From G963677085 sp963677085 (lineage in GTDB: Bacteria > Planctomycetota > Planctomycetia > Pirellulales > Thermoguttaceae): a stretch of DNA of 64,000 bases. Each line of letters opens with the position of its first letter. Positions within the stretch are counted from its first letter, which is position 1. This document shows positions 42,689-51,855 of the stretch, one piece after another. A program made the translations under genes and the position numbers. The stretch covers positions 4,464,001 through 4,528,000 of the forward strand of contig CAXXFH010000004.1 in assembly GCA_963677085.2 (NCBI GenBank). Reading direction: 5' to 3'. The notes under the pieces are model-generated. The model did no database searches. It saw only the letters and a list, made by a program, of their open reading frames with translations, and was not told the DNA's origin.

Positions 42689-43471
42689 ATGAAACGCAGC
42701 ATCAAGGATCGACGCGCTATTGTCACAGGGGCCTCAAGCGGGATCGGGCGAGCGCTTTGTGTGGAACTGGCCAACCAGGGGGCCGCGGTGGTGGCCGTCG
42801 CCCGACGGGCAGAACGGTTGGACGCCCTGGCCGACGAAATCCGTGGCCAAGGCGGCCGTATTGAAACGGTCGCCGGCGACATCACCGATCCTCTCATCCG
42901 GCACCAGGCCGTCGACACGGCGGTCGCCGTTTTCGGTGGACTCGACATCCTGATCAACAACGCAGGCATCGGCGCTATGGGTCTGTTCGAAGATGCCAAC
43001 GCCGACCGCGTTCGCCGCGTGATGGAAGTCAATTTCTTCGCGCTGGTCGAGATGACACGGCTGGCATTACCGCTGTTGAAGCAGGGGCGGCAACCGATCA
43101 TCGTCAACGTCAGCTCCATCCTGGGCCGACGCGGCACGCCGTACAGCAGCGAGTATTCGGCCAGCAAGTTCGCCGTGCACGGCTTCAGCGAGGCGCTGCG
43201 TGCCGAGTTGTGTCAACACGCCATCGACGTGCTCGTAGTCAGCCCGGGCACGACGGAAACCGAATTCTTCGACCAAGTGATCGAACGCACAGCCGACCCC
43301 AACTGGCCGGAACACAAGCCGGTCAGCCCCCAGGCCGTCGCTCGCCAGACGGTTCGCGCCATCCGTCGCGGGAAACACGAGATTGTTCCCTACTTCTGGG
43401 GAAGGGTGCTCTGTGGAATGAACCGCTTCTCGCCACGTTTGGTCGACTGGCTGATGACGCGGTATGTGTGA
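42689..43471 (+). CDS. Short-chain dehydrogenase/reductase
   Basis: The Rossmann motif is VTGASSGIGRAL, then INNAGIGAMG, the catalytic serine in VNVSSILG and the YxxxK pair in YSASKFAVHG. The C-terminal part (GMNRFSPRLVDWLM) resembles the DltE/YqjQ-like group of classical SDR enzymes. Substrate unknown. ATG 42689 lies right before the Rossmann strand. 260 aa. Confidence 0.88.
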   Translation: MKRSIKDRRAIVTGASSGIGRALCVELANQGAAVVAVARRAERLDALADEIRGQGGRIETVAGDITDPLIRHQAVDTAVAVFGGLDILINNAGIGAMGLFEDANADRVRRVMEVNFFALVEMTRLALPLLKQGRQPIIVNVSSILGRRGTPYSSEYSASKFAVHGFSEALRAELCQHAIDVLVVSPGTTETEFFDQVIERTADPNWPEHKPVSPQAVARQTVRAIRRGKHEIVPYFWGRVLCGMNRFSPRLVDWLMTRYV

Positions 43472-43699
43472 GGAGCGAGGGGTTAAGGATTGGGGGCTAG
43501 AGGCTAGGGAACAGCGGATAGCCTCCGGATTGGCGCCTTTTTGCTCGCGGCTTCTTGGTCATCGAAGCTTGGTCATTGGCCATTCTCCCTCTCGCTCTGG
43601 TCTTGCCGAAACTCCAGTAATCTCGACCCGTCTCCCCTATATCTCCCAGGCTGACGCGCAGCCGGAATAATCGTTACAATTTACTCAATTTATCAATCG

Positions 43700-43768
43700 C
43701 CCTCCCCGATAGGAAACAGCAGACCGCGTGGGCAGACTGCGCGGCGACTGCTGCCCATTGGGGAAGGG
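43700..43768 (+). promoter_or_regulatory. Three-tier stem-loop covering the ribosome site of the next gene
   Basis: Nested complementary pairs: CCCTCCCCGAT with ATTGGGGAAGGG (outer), CAGCAG with CTGCTG (middle), CCGCG with CGCGG (inner). The outer right arm GGGGAAGGG is the only likely Shine-Dalgarno of the gene starting at 43777, so folding would block translation. The rest of 43472-43776 shows nothing else. Confidence 0.55.
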
Positions 43769-43776
43769 AAACGAGA

Positions 43777-45126
43777 ATGCGCACCGACGCAAAACGAATT
43801 ACACGGATCGAATTTCGGTCGAGCCTCCAGCGACACAACCACTCGGCCTATCACGACGGTGTCCGCAGGAACGCGAAGCAGCAGCTCGGCACATTCGGCC
43901 ATGGTACATCGGGCCTGAAGGCATTGCCCATGCTGGCGATCGTTGCGTTGGCCAGCGTTGCATTGTTCATTCGGCCCGTTGCCGCCGAGTCGCAATCCGA
44001 CGCGGGAACCACTCTGCGAATCCTTTCTACCGGCCACGAAAACGCGGTTCGGCCGGTGTCCTATGGCAGTTATCCCGCCGACGACGAAGCTGCCGTCTCG
44101 GCGGTGATTCCGGCAAACAATGTGTCGATGTCGCCGCCGGCCTCGAATTGGCAGGACGAGCGTCGGCAGCCGGCCGGTTTCCGGCCTCGATTCGATAGCC
44201 CTCCGGCGAACGGCAGTTGGACTACAGTACAATCCCCTTGGCGTCCTATCTCGGAAGCAAGCACCGACGAGAACCGGCCCTATGAAGACCGCACTTCGAC
44301 GGCAGCCGCCCCGGAGCAATCCGAACTGTGTTTTGGCACGCACGAAGAAGGCCAATCCTCAACGCCCTCGCCTTCGGCGGCTCCGACCGAATTCCGCATT
44401 CGCTGTCCCGAGTTGAACAATCGTCCGTCGGTGCCTGAGTACGGGGCTGATTACGTGTCGGATCGCACGTCAGGTTACGCAACGGATCCCGCCTACATAC
44501 AGCCGGCCGACGTGGAACCGAATTCGGTAAGCATAAGTTTCGCGCCCGCGCGTCAAGATCCACCGGTCGAAATGGCCGTTCGCCGCATCGCCGATTTCGA
44601 AGAGCTCGATGGCGATCGTCCGGCAACGCAATTGGGCGTGCGTTGCGCGCCGCCGCAGGTTGTCGGCACGCTCGATCTGTTGGCCCAGGACACGGGTGGA
44701 CAATCGGTCCAGGTGTCGTTTCTCCGCGAGGTGTCGAACGCTCCGAAGTGGCTGCGCAAGCCGCGACGCGGTGCCAGCCAGCAACTAGACGGCCCGGCAC
44801 TAGGTTGCCCGACCAAGGGAGACTCTGCGACGACGTCGGCATCGAACGCCCAAGATTCGTCGCACCTCGGGCCCTTTGCGGTCAGCGATAGCCTCTTGAG
44901 TCTGGAAATCGAGCAGCAATGCAGCAAACTGTTGCGATCGCCAGATGACGTGAAGGAAGTCGTGGTCGTCGACTCCGAAGTCTGTGAGGTCGTGCAGAAT
45001 AAACCCCGCGAAGTTCTGCTGCGGGGGAAAACGGCAGGCACCACTCACGTCACCTTCCGCTTCGAAGATCCGGCCCGGGAACCGTTCGACTGCCTGATTC
45101 ACGTGCCGGCGGCCGGCCGGGATTAA
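43777..45126 (+). CDS. Exported protein with C-terminal pilus-secretin N-domain (CpaC/RcpA N-terminal type)
   Basis: A membrane or signal helix near 48-68 (LAIVALASVALFIRPVAA) is followed by 270 residues of low-complexity, proline- and serine-rich sequence. The last 80 residues resemble the T2SS/T3SS pilus assembly N-domain: LLSLEIEQQCSKLLRSPDDV, EVVVVDSEVCEVVQNKPREV, LLRGKTAGTTHVTFRFEDP. In CpaC this precedes a secretin channel, which is absent here. It is probably periplasmic and might touch the secretion system used by DUF1559 proteins; that is speculation. 449 aa. Confidence 0.6.
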   Translation: MRTDAKRITRIEFRSSLQRHNHSAYHDGVRRNAKQQLGTFGHGTSGLKALPMLAIVALASVALFIRPVAAESQSDAGTTLRILSTGHENAVRPVSYGSYPADDEAAVSAVIPANNVSMSPPASNWQDERRQPAGFRPRFDSPPANGSWTTVQSPWRPISEASTDENRPYEDRTSTAAAPEQSELCFGTHEEGQSSTPSPSAAPTEFRIRCPELNNRPSVPEYGADYVSDRTSGYATDPAYIQPADVEPNSVSISFAPARQDPPVEMAVRRIADFEELDGDRPATQLGVRCAPPQVVGTLDLLAQDTGGQSVQVSFLREVSNAPKWLRKPRRGASQQLDGPALGCPTKGDSATTSASNAQDSSHLGPFAVSDSLLSLEIEQQCSKLLRSPDDVKEVVVVDSEVCEVVQNKPREVLLRGKTAGTTHVTFRFEDPAREPFDCLIHVPAAGRD

Positions 45127-45130
45127 CGTT

Positions 45131-45182
45131 GAAGAATCTCCTCTTCTCTCCCTTCGAGGAGAGGTGGCCGGGGTGAGGAGAT
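45131..45182. repeat. Hairpin repeat of the CTCTCCC-GGGAGAG type
   Basis: TCTCCTCTTCTCTCCC pairs imperfectly with CGAGGAGAGGTGG and is followed by CCGGGGTGAGGAG. A sister copy is at 46967-47010. The rest of 45127-45482 holds only the promoter region of the next gene. Confidence 0.6.
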
Positions 45183-45482
45183 TTTCGCCACAGGGGTTTT
45201 CCCTGAAGTCGCGCCCCCACCGCTGCCACCCGCCTTTACTCGGCGGCTTCGCCGCCCCCCCTCTCCGGCCAGGCAGGAAAGGGTACGCCTCTGATGAGCT
45301 GGAGGGCGTTTTTTTGACATGTCGGCCGAAAGTCTGATAAACTAGAGATTGTGTACACAACGTCGCCTCCCTCTTTCCCTAACGGAACAGGGCCCTGTAT
45401 CAAGCACCGTTTGCGGCTACCGCCGCCGCGTTTTGCGCTGTCCGGCGGCAGTCCTAACATGTCAGACGAAGGAGATTATTGC

Positions 45483-46937
45483 ATGGCCAATTTTACACGT
45501 CGTCGTTTCCTTGGAGATACGCTGCTGGCCTCGGCGGCCTTGGCGGCCGCTCCCGCAGTCCGCGCACTTGCCGACGACTCGTCGGCAAGTCCTAACGAAC
45601 AAATCAACGCGATGGTTATCGGTGTCAACGGCCGCGGCCAGTCGCACATTGGCGGATTCTCGGGCCAAAAGGGCGTCGTCGTCACGCACATCTGCGACGC
45701 TGACGAGGCCGTCGGCCAAAAGCGTTGCGATGCCATCGAAAAACGCTACGGCAAACGACCGAAGTACCTCCGCGACATGCGAGAAGGTTTCGACGACAAG
45801 TCGATCGACGTCATCGGCGTTGCTACTCCCAACCACTGGCACGCTTTGGCCGGCATTTGGGCCATGCAGGCCGATAAAGACGTTTACCTGGAAAAGCCGG
45901 TCAGCCACAACGTGACCGAAGGTCGTCGGCTGGCGGAAGCCGCGCGGAAGTACAAGAAGATCTGCCAGACGGGCACGCAGTGCCGCAGCCACAAGGGCAT
46001 CCAGGATGCCGTCAAGTACGTGCAAGAAGGAAAGGTGGGCACCTGCAAACTCGCCCGGGCTATTTGCTACAAACGCCGTAAATCGATCGGTCCGAAGGGA
46101 ATCTACCAGCCGCCCGAATCGGTCGACTACAACCTCTGGCAAGGCCCGGCCAGCGAGCAGCCGGTAACCCGGCCGCGTTTCCACTACGACTGGCACTGGC
46201 AATACCACTGGGGCAACGGCGACATGGGCAACCAGGCGCCGCACCAGATCGACATTTGCCGCTGGGGCTTGGGAATCGACAGCCTTAGCGAACAGGTGAT
46301 CAGCTACGGTGGTCGACTCGGCTACATCGACGCCGGCGACGTGGCCAACACCCAAGTGGGCATCCACACGTTCGACGGTGGCGACAAAACCCTGGTCATC
46401 GAGGTCCGCGGTCTCGAAAGCGACAACTACCGCGGGTGTGGCTGGTTTGGTGCCGTCTTCCACGGCTCCGAAGGCTACGTCTCGGTGAACCAGTACACCG
46501 GCGGCGCGGCCTACGACCTGGACGGCAAGAAGATCCAGGAGTTTGGCGGCGGTGGCGACCACTTCGCCAACTTCATCGGAGCCGTACGCAGCCGCAACCC
46601 GAAGGACCTCAACGCCGAAGTGCTCGAAGGTCACCTCTCGGCCGGTTTGGCTCATACGGGCACGATCTCCTACCTGCTGGGCGAAAAGCTGCCGCTCAGC
46701 GAAGTCGGCAGCCGCCTGGGCACCGTGAAGTGCAACGACGACGTGCTCGAAACGTTCGACCGGATGGTCGCTCATCTGGCTAAGAACGATTTGGATCGCA
46801 CGACGGAAATCAGCTACGGCCCGTTGTTGAAGATGGATCCGGCCACGGAAACCTTCGCGGACAACGACGCCGCTAACGCGATGCTCACCCGCGAGTACCG
46901 CAAGCCGTTCGTCGTTCCGGCCGCCGGCGAAGTGTGA
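45483..46937 (+). CDS. Gfo/Idh/MocA-family oxidoreductase with Tat signal
   Basis: Tat signal TRRRFLGDTLLASAALAAAP; Rossmann domain with MVIGVNGRGQSHIGGF and the catalytic lysine in VYLEKPVSHNVTEGRRLA; the C-terminal alpha/beta domain has HWQYHWGNGDMGNQAPHQID. It is a periplasmic NAD(P)-dependent sugar or cyclitol dehydrogenase-like protein typical of planctomycetes. AAGGAGA precedes ATG 45483. Its neighbourhood of DUF1080 proteins, thought to act on 3-keto-glycosides, fits a shared carbohydrate pathway. 484 aa. Confidence 0.88.
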   Translation: MANFTRRRFLGDTLLASAALAAAPAVRALADDSSASPNEQINAMVIGVNGRGQSHIGGFSGQKGVVVTHICDADEAVGQKRCDAIEKRYGKRPKYLRDMREGFDDKSIDVIGVATPNHWHALAGIWAMQADKDVYLEKPVSHNVTEGRRLAEAARKYKKICQTGTQCRSHKGIQDAVKYVQEGKVGTCKLARAICYKRRKSIGPKGIYQPPESVDYNLWQGPASEQPVTRPRFHYDWHWQYHWGNGDMGNQAPHQIDICRWGLGIDSLSEQVISYGGRLGYIDAGDVANTQVGIHTFDGGDKTLVIEVRGLESDNYRGCGWFGAVFHGSEGYVSVNQYTGGAAYDLDGKKIQEFGGGGDHFANFIGAVRSRNPKDLNAEVLEGHLSAGLAHTGTISYLLGEKLPLSEVGSRLGTVKCNDDVLETFDRMVAHLAKNDLDRTTEISYGPLLKMDPATETFADNDAANAMLTREYRKPFVVPAAGEV

Positions 46938-46966
46938 CAGGGTAGAGACCCCTGATAAAAAACGCG

Positions 46967-47010
46967 TCCCTCCCCTCTCCCCACGGGGAGAGGGGCCGGG
47001 GGTGAGGGGA
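46967..47010. repeat. Hairpin repeat, copy 2 of the CTCTCCC-GGGAGAG type
   Basis: TCCCCTCTCCCC and GGGGAGAGGGG form an 11-bp stem, followed by CCGGGGGTGAGGGG. It stands after the Gfo/Idh/MocA gene in the 304-base gap 46938-47241. A second hairpin, GAGGGCGTCG...CGACGCCCTC at about 47138-47171, lies before the convergent DUF1080 gene and could be a bidirectional terminator. Confidence 0.65.
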
Positions 47011-47241
47011 TTGCGCAGCAAGAAACAACTCGAAATAAGCAACTCTCACCCCGCAAACCACCTTCGCCCGTTTATCGAAAGGAAATAACCCGGTTTTCAA
47101 CCACGTTCCAATCCGAGACAACGAAGGCAATACGCAACGAGGGCGTCGGACCACGCGGTTCGACGCCCTCGTTTTTTGCGAGTTCGATTTTGTGTGTTTG
47201 ATAGCTTATCCCAACGTTTGTCGCTGGGGCAAGCATCACGG

Positions 47242-47883
47242 TCAGTCGAGCGGTGTCAGACGCATCTGGCGGAACTCCACCGGCGTGCCTTCCGATTGCA
47301 GGCCGATGGCGCCGCGAACGTCTTGCATTCCGGTGGCTTCGTTTTGCACGAGACCGTTGACTTTGATGGTCAATTTGCCGCTGCGAACGACGACCTCATA
47401 GTCGTTCCACTCGCCGACCGGCTTCTCGTTGCTGCGGTGCATCTTTCGGGTGTGGATACCCTGGGTCCGATCTTCGGCGACCTTAAGGGGAAACTGCCCG
47501 ATGTTCCAGATGTCGCCGGCTCGATCGGCCTGCAACTGGGGCTCGATGCTCTTGGGCCACACGCGGGCCGGTCCCTGAATGCCGATCAGCACACCGCTAT
47601 TGCCCGGCTGTGAACCTTTCGGCCATCGCCATTGCAACTTCAACACGAATTGAGAATACTCCTTGTCGGTACGGAGATAGCCAACCGGCTTGCCCGTGCA
47701 ATGAAGAATGCCGTTGGCCAACGACCAGGTGTCGTCGATTTTGGTTTTGCCGTCGCTGGGAACGAAACTGAAGTTCGCAAGGCTATTGCCATCGAGCAAG
47801 TCGATCTCTTCAGCGGCGACAGCCATCGACGCAATCAGCACAACGACGACGACAGCCATACAAGAAACCAGTAAACGCAACAT
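47242..47883 (-). CDS. DUF1080 (3-keto-disaccharide hydrolase-like) protein, copy 1
   Basis: Signal peptide MLRLLVSCMAVVVVVLIASM; mature concanavalin-like sandwich with WSLANGILHCTGKPVGYLRT, LQWRWPKGSQPGNSGVLIGI and WNDYEVVVRSGKLTIKVNG. The SD AGGAGGT is 7 bases before ATG 47883. DUF1080 proteins bind or cleave sugar chains outside the cytoplasm. It shares clear homology with the two following genes. 213 aa. Confidence 0.88.
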   Translation of the reverse strand: MLRLLVSCMAVVVVVLIASMAVAAEEIDLLDGNSLANFSFVPSDGKTKIDDTWSLANGILHCTGKPVGYLRTDKEYSQFVLKLQWRWPKGSQPGNSGVLIGIQGPARVWPKSIEPQLQADRAGDIWNIGQFPLKVAEDRTQGIHTRKMHRSNEKPVGEWNDYEVVVRSGKLTIKVNGLVQNEATGMQDVRGAIGLQSEGTPVEFRQMRLTPLD

Positions 47884-47950
47884 GGCATGACCTCCTGGAC
47901 GGCGACCTCGCGGTCTGTCGTTTCCGTGGATTGACGGGTACCTCGGACCG

Positions 47951-48026
47951 GGTGTCATGTCCACGCTGACGTGGACATGTTCGGCGGTGTTTCAGCATGC
48001 ACACGCAAGCGTGGGCATGGCACCCC
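47951..48026. repeat. Inverted repeats of the GTGCCATGCCCAC family, copy 2
   Basis: CATGTCCACG/CGTGGACATG and GCATGCACACGCAAGCGTGG with GGCATGGCACCCC. Same family as 42568-42643. It lies between DUF1080 copies 1 and 2. Confidence 0.7.
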
Positions 48027-48060
48027 AAAGGTTCAAGTTTTCACCAACGGATTTTGGTTC

Positions 48061-48747
48061 TCAGTCGTCCAGCGGAATCAGCTTGATCGTGCGGAACTGA
48101 ATCTGGCCGCCTTCCGACTGCACGCCGATCGGTCCGCTGAGCACTTCGCAATCGGTGGCATCGTTCACATGCTGGCCGTTGATGTCGATGCTCAGGTTAC
48201 CGCCGTTGAGCGTGATTTCGTATTTGTTCCACTGGCCGGCTTCGTTCTCGGCGTTCTTGATGTGGCCCACGCCCACGAAATTACCGAGTTTGGGATGGTC
48301 CTTCTTCACGCGGAAACGATCTTCGGGTCCCTTCAGTGGAAAACCATAAAAGCCCCAGATATCGCCGGCACTGCCGTGCTGCAGTTGGGCCTCGATGCAC
48401 TTAGGCAGGAACGTGATCGGCTCACTGGCAATCCGCATTAACACGCCGCTGTTGCCCGGTTCGGTGCCCGGGGCCCATCGCCACTCGACGATCAGCTTGA
48501 AGTTTTTAAACTCCCCGGTGGTGTAGAGATAGCCGAGCGGTTTGCCGGTGGTAGTCAACAGACTGTCTTTCACGCTCCAGACGTCGTCGATCTTGGCATC
48601 CGGGTCGATGGTGAAGCACTTCCAGCCGTCGAGCGACTTTCCGTCGAAAAGCTTGACCGCGCCGGCGCATTTATCTTCGGCCGAGGCCACGCCACTGAGG
48701 CATGCCACGAGGGCAACCGTCATCAAACAGCAAAGGGTGCGACGCAT
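48061..48747 (-). CDS. DUF1080 (3-keto-disaccharide hydrolase-like) protein, copy 2
   Basis: Signal peptide MRRTLCCLMTVALVACLSGV ending ASA; then FDGKSLDGWKCF, the usual DUF1080 opening, VEWRWAPGTEPGNSGVLMRI, AQLQHGSAGDIWGFYGFPL and WNKYEITLNGGNLSIDING. CAGGAG lies before ATG 48747. 228 aa. The three DUF1080 genes are in tandem on the minus strand and probably arose by duplication, though gaps of about 180 bases suggest separate transcripts. Confidence 0.9.
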   Translation of the reverse strand: MRRTLCCLMTVALVACLSGVASAEDKCAGAVKLFDGKSLDGWKCFTIDPDAKIDDVWSVKDSLLTTTGKPLGYLYTTGEFKNFKLIVEWRWAPGTEPGNSGVLMRIASEPITFLPKCIEAQLQHGSAGDIWGFYGFPLKGPEDRFRVKKDHPKLGNFVGVGHIKNAENEAGQWNKYEITLNGGNLSIDINGQHVNDATDCEVLSGPIGVQSEGGQIQFRTIKLIPLDD

Positions 48748-48796
48748 GATACTTACTCCTGTCGTTCGGTGGTGCAATAGAGACAATGCAAACTGA

Positions 48797-48820
48797 TTTC
48801 CAAGCTCCAGCTTGGGAACG
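48797..48820. repeat. Palindrome TTCCAAGCTCC/AGCTTGGGAAC
   Basis: Imperfect palindrome of the same kind as 40902-40925 (GTTCC-AAGCT-AGCTT-GGAAC), followed by GAGAAAAAACCG, as the earlier copy is followed by CAGAAAAAGCCG. Confidence 0.7.
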
Positions 48821-48912
48821 AGAAAAAACCGCAACCGTTTACGGGGGACTGTCCCCTTAGCCTGCAGCGGAGAATACGGTCTGCGCCGATCCTCGTGAGC
48901 GGTTACAAAAAA

Positions 48913-49599
48913 TCACTCCCCTACGGGTTTCAGCCTGACGTTGCGAAATTCGTAGGGCGTGCCTTCGGCGGTCAACACGATGGGGCCGGGCGTGGTGTCG
49001 CAGCCGGTCGCCCGATTCACTTGCTTGCCGTTGATATATAGCGTAACGGTCGGGCCTTGGGCCACGATTTTGTAGTGATTCCACTGACCGGCCGGCTTTT
49101 CGGCGTCGGTCGTGCGTTTCAGGTTGGTCAAACGGCCGAACTGCTCATGGTCGAGGCTCGTCATCCGATCGGCTGGCCCTTGGAGGCGGAAACCGTCGAG
49201 CCCCCAAAAATCGCCCGCCCCACCGGCATTGATCTGAGCCTCCAGGCTCTTGGGCCAAATCTTGTTTTCGCCGGTCATGCGAAACAGGACGCCACCCTTG
49301 CCGGGCGTCGTGCCGGGCGGCCAGCGCCAGTCGAGTTCCAGGACGAAATCCTTGTAGTGCTCGACCGTGAAGATGTAGCCGCGCGGCATGCCCTGGCAGG
49401 CGATTTGGCCGTTGGCGCCAAATGTCCAAACCTGGGCAAGTTGCGAATCCGGAGCCTCGCTGAAATAGCGCCATGCGGTTGCAGGGTTCGACTGGGAGGC
49501 GCCCGACAGATCCACCTCGGCAGCGCGAAGCCCCTTTGTCGCAGCCAAACAGCCAACCACGACCAACATGCAGGGGAGAAGTCTTGTCATGGCGCGTCT
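48913..49599 (-). CDS. DUF1080 (3-keto-disaccharide hydrolase-like) protein, copy 3
   Basis: A hydrophobic N-terminus with LVVVGC may be a lipoprotein signal. Then GYIFTVEHYKDFVLELDWRW, PGTTPGKGGVLFRMTGENKI, AQINAGGAGDFWGLDGFRL and WNHYKIVAQGPTVTLYING. It lacks the FDGKSL opening and is the most diverged of the three. Start uncertain among ATGs at 49623, 49599 and 49590; none has a good ribosome site. About 228 aa. Confidence 0.8.
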   Translation of the reverse strand, partial: RRAMTRLLPCMLVVVGCLAATKGLRAAEVDLSGASQSNPATAWRYFSEAPDSQLAQVWTFGANGQIACQGMPRGYIFTVEHYKDFVLELDWRWPPGTTPGKGGVLFRMTGENKIWPKSLEAQINAGGAGDFWGLDGFRLQGPADRMTSLDHEQFGRLTNLKRTTDAEKPAGQWNHYKIVAQGPTVTLYINGKQVNRATGCDTTPGPIVLTAEGTPYEFRNVRLKPVGE

Positions 49600-49724
49600 C
49601 ATGCTGGGGTTGGAGTTTGCCATCGGCCGACCAGCCCGGATGGCGTCTTGTCGGGTGCGTACAATGATAATGGGTTACCCCCTCCACGGCAAATCTGGGC
49701 CAATCGGCTACAATGTGTCGCGTG

Positions 49725-50429
49725 ATGAACGATACAGGATTCGACATACTGCACGAGGAAGAGCCCTGCCTGGTGGTTTGTAAGCCCCCCGGCCTGCTGA
49801 CGCAAGCGCCGCCGGGAATCGACAGCCTGGAAGTGCGGATCAAGGACTACCTGCGACGCCGCGACGGCGCTGACCGGCGCGACTACCTGGGCGTGCCGCA
49901 CCGGCTCGACCGGCCGGCCTCAGGCGCGATGGTCTTCGGTACCAAAACCCGAGGAACCCGGCGTCTGGCCGAGCAGTTCGAGGGCCGGCTGGTAGAGAAG
50001 ACCTATTGGGTATGTGTCGAGGGGGAAATCGCCGACGACGAGGGCACGTGGCAAGACTTCCTGCGAAAGGTACCCGGCGAAGCCCGGGCCGAGGTCGTCG
50101 GGCCGACGCATCCCGAGGGACGTTGCGCGGTGTTGCACTATCGGGTGCGCGGGCGTTATCTGTGGGGCACTTGGCTTGAGATCCAATTGGAGACGGGCCG
50201 CACGCATCAGATCCGTGTGCAAGCGGCCACACGGGGTCATCCCGTGTTGGGCGACACCCACTATGGAGCCACAACAACCTTCGGCCCACAGCACGACGAC
50301 TCGCGCCTTCGAGCCATTGCGTTGCACGCACGAACGTTGAAATTTCGACACCCGAAGACACGAGAAACCATTTTGGCCACGGCGCCGGTTTCGGCCGATT
50401 GGAGGGAATTGGGAGTCGTGGAATCCTAG
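49725..50429 (+). CDS. RluA-family pseudouridine synthase
   Basis: The catalytic motif is VPHRLDRPASGAMVFGTKT with the active aspartate. Further marks are VVCKPPGLLTQ at the start and LETGRTHQIRVQAATRGHPV, GDTHYGA near the end. There is no S4 domain. It isomerises uridine in rRNA or tRNA; the exact target cannot be read. ATG 49713 is an alternative start. About 234 aa. Confidence 0.88.
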   Translation: MNDTGFDILHEEEPCLVVCKPPGLLTQAPPGIDSLEVRIKDYLRRRDGADRRDYLGVPHRLDRPASGAMVFGTKTRGTRRLAEQFEGRLVEKTYWVCVEGEIADDEGTWQDFLRKVPGEARAEVVGPTHPEGRCAVLHYRVRGRYLWGTWLEIQLETGRTHQIRVQAATRGHPVLGDTHYGATTTFGPQHDDSRLRAIALHARTLKFRHPKTRETILATAPVSADWRELGVVES

Positions 50430-50439
50430 TGCTTTGTCC

Positions 50440-50629
<190 letters not shown>

Positions 50630-51646
50630 ATGTCTGCCAGTTTAGAGGTTTTCGTAGGGCTGGACTACCACCAGGAGAGTGTCCAGGTGTGTTTGATGAA
50701 CCAGAAGGGCAAGATTCTCAAGAATCGGGCTTGCCCCAACGATTGGCGCAAGGTGCGGCAGGCCGTGGGAGCACGGCGGCAGCGGGTGTCGGTGGCCATC
50801 GAGGCCTGTTGCGGGGCAGCCGATCTGGCCCAGGAGTTGGCCGAGAAGGCCGGCTGGTCGGTGAGCCTGGCGCACCCGGGCTACGTGGCGCGGATCAAGC
50901 AAAGTCCGGACAAGACGGACTTCGGCGATGCGCGGCTGCTGGCCGACCTGATTCGGGTGGGTTACCTGCCGAAAGTGTGGCTTCCGCCGCAGCAGATTCG
51001 CGAGTTGCGCAAGCTCGTTCGCTACCGCAGCCAGTTGGTCGACGACCGTCGCCGCACGAAACTGCGTCTGCGGGCGATCCTGCGGGACGAGCGCGTGGTG
51101 CTTCCGGACATCCGGCCCTGGACGCGTGTTTGGCTGAAATGGGTGCGGGAAGAGGCGAAGCTTTCGCCCACCTCGCAATGGATCGTGAAACAACAATTGG
51201 ACCGGCTGGAACAATTCAATCACGAGGTTCGCCAGGTCGAGCGGGAATTGCAGGCATGGGCCGACGAGGACCGCCTTTGCCTGAAGTTGATGGAGTTGGC
51301 CGGAATCGGGTTGATCACGGCGGTTACCCTGCGGGCGGAGATCGGGCGTTTCGATCGCTTTGCCAAGGGCAAGCAGCTTGCCCGATTTTGCGGTCTTTCG
51401 CCGCGCAACGCGTCGAGTGGAACGCGGCAGGCGGACAGCGGCCTGATCAAAGCGGGCAATCCGCAACTGCGGAGCATCTTGATCGAGGCGGCCCATCGTT
51501 TGATGTTACGCGAGCCACGATGGCGAAAGTTCAGCGCCCGGCTGCGCCGAAGAAAGAAGCCCACGAACGTGATCGTGGCGGCCGTGGCGAATCGTTGGAT
51601 TCGTTGGCTTTTTCACCAGATGCAGCCCGACCAGTTAGCATGCTGA
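50630..51646 (+). CDS. IS110-family transposase (DEDD recombinase)
   Basis: The N-terminal RuvC-like domain has VFVGLDYHQESVQVCLMNQ, VAIEACCGAADLAQEL and the later acidic pair in SPDKTDFGDARLLADL (DEDD set). The C-terminal Transposase_20 domain has LMELAGIGLITAVTLRAEIG, FAKGKQLARFCGLSPRNASS and GNPQLRSILIEAAHRLM with the conserved serine. It is complete at 338 aa and looks intact. No terminal inverted repeats are expected for the group. Confidence 0.93.
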   Translation: MSASLEVFVGLDYHQESVQVCLMNQKGKILKNRACPNDWRKVRQAVGARRQRVSVAIEACCGAADLAQELAEKAGWSVSLAHPGYVARIKQSPDKTDFGDARLLADLIRVGYLPKVWLPPQQIRELRKLVRYRSQLVDDRRRTKLRLRAILRDERVVLPDIRPWTRVWLKWVREEAKLSPTSQWIVKQQLDRLEQFNHEVRQVERELQAWADEDRLCLKLMELAGIGLITAVTLRAEIGRFDRFAKGKQLARFCGLSPRNASSGTRQADSGLIKAGNPQLRSILIEAAHRLMLREPRWRKFSARLRRRKKPTNVIVAAVANRWIRWLFHQMQPDQLAC

Positions 51647-51855
51647 AAACGGAATATCACGCACACCAGTAGAACCGCGGAAGCTGTGGAATCAACGAAA
51701 TTCGGAGGCCCGACATTGGTGAGAACTCGCTCGAAGGTGCCAGGGGCTCAACGCTCGACAGCAGTAGGGGCTGTTCTCTCCAACTCGAAACAACCACCAT
51801 GGGCTAGAGACGATTCTCGATGCTCGGATAGAAGTATGGGCGCCCCGAATTCCCT

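Noticed and set aside
45462..47042. Long open frame (526 codons) on the minus strand opposite the Gfo/Idh/MocA gene
   Set aside because: It mirrors the codon pattern of the true gene, has no family motif and no ribosome site.
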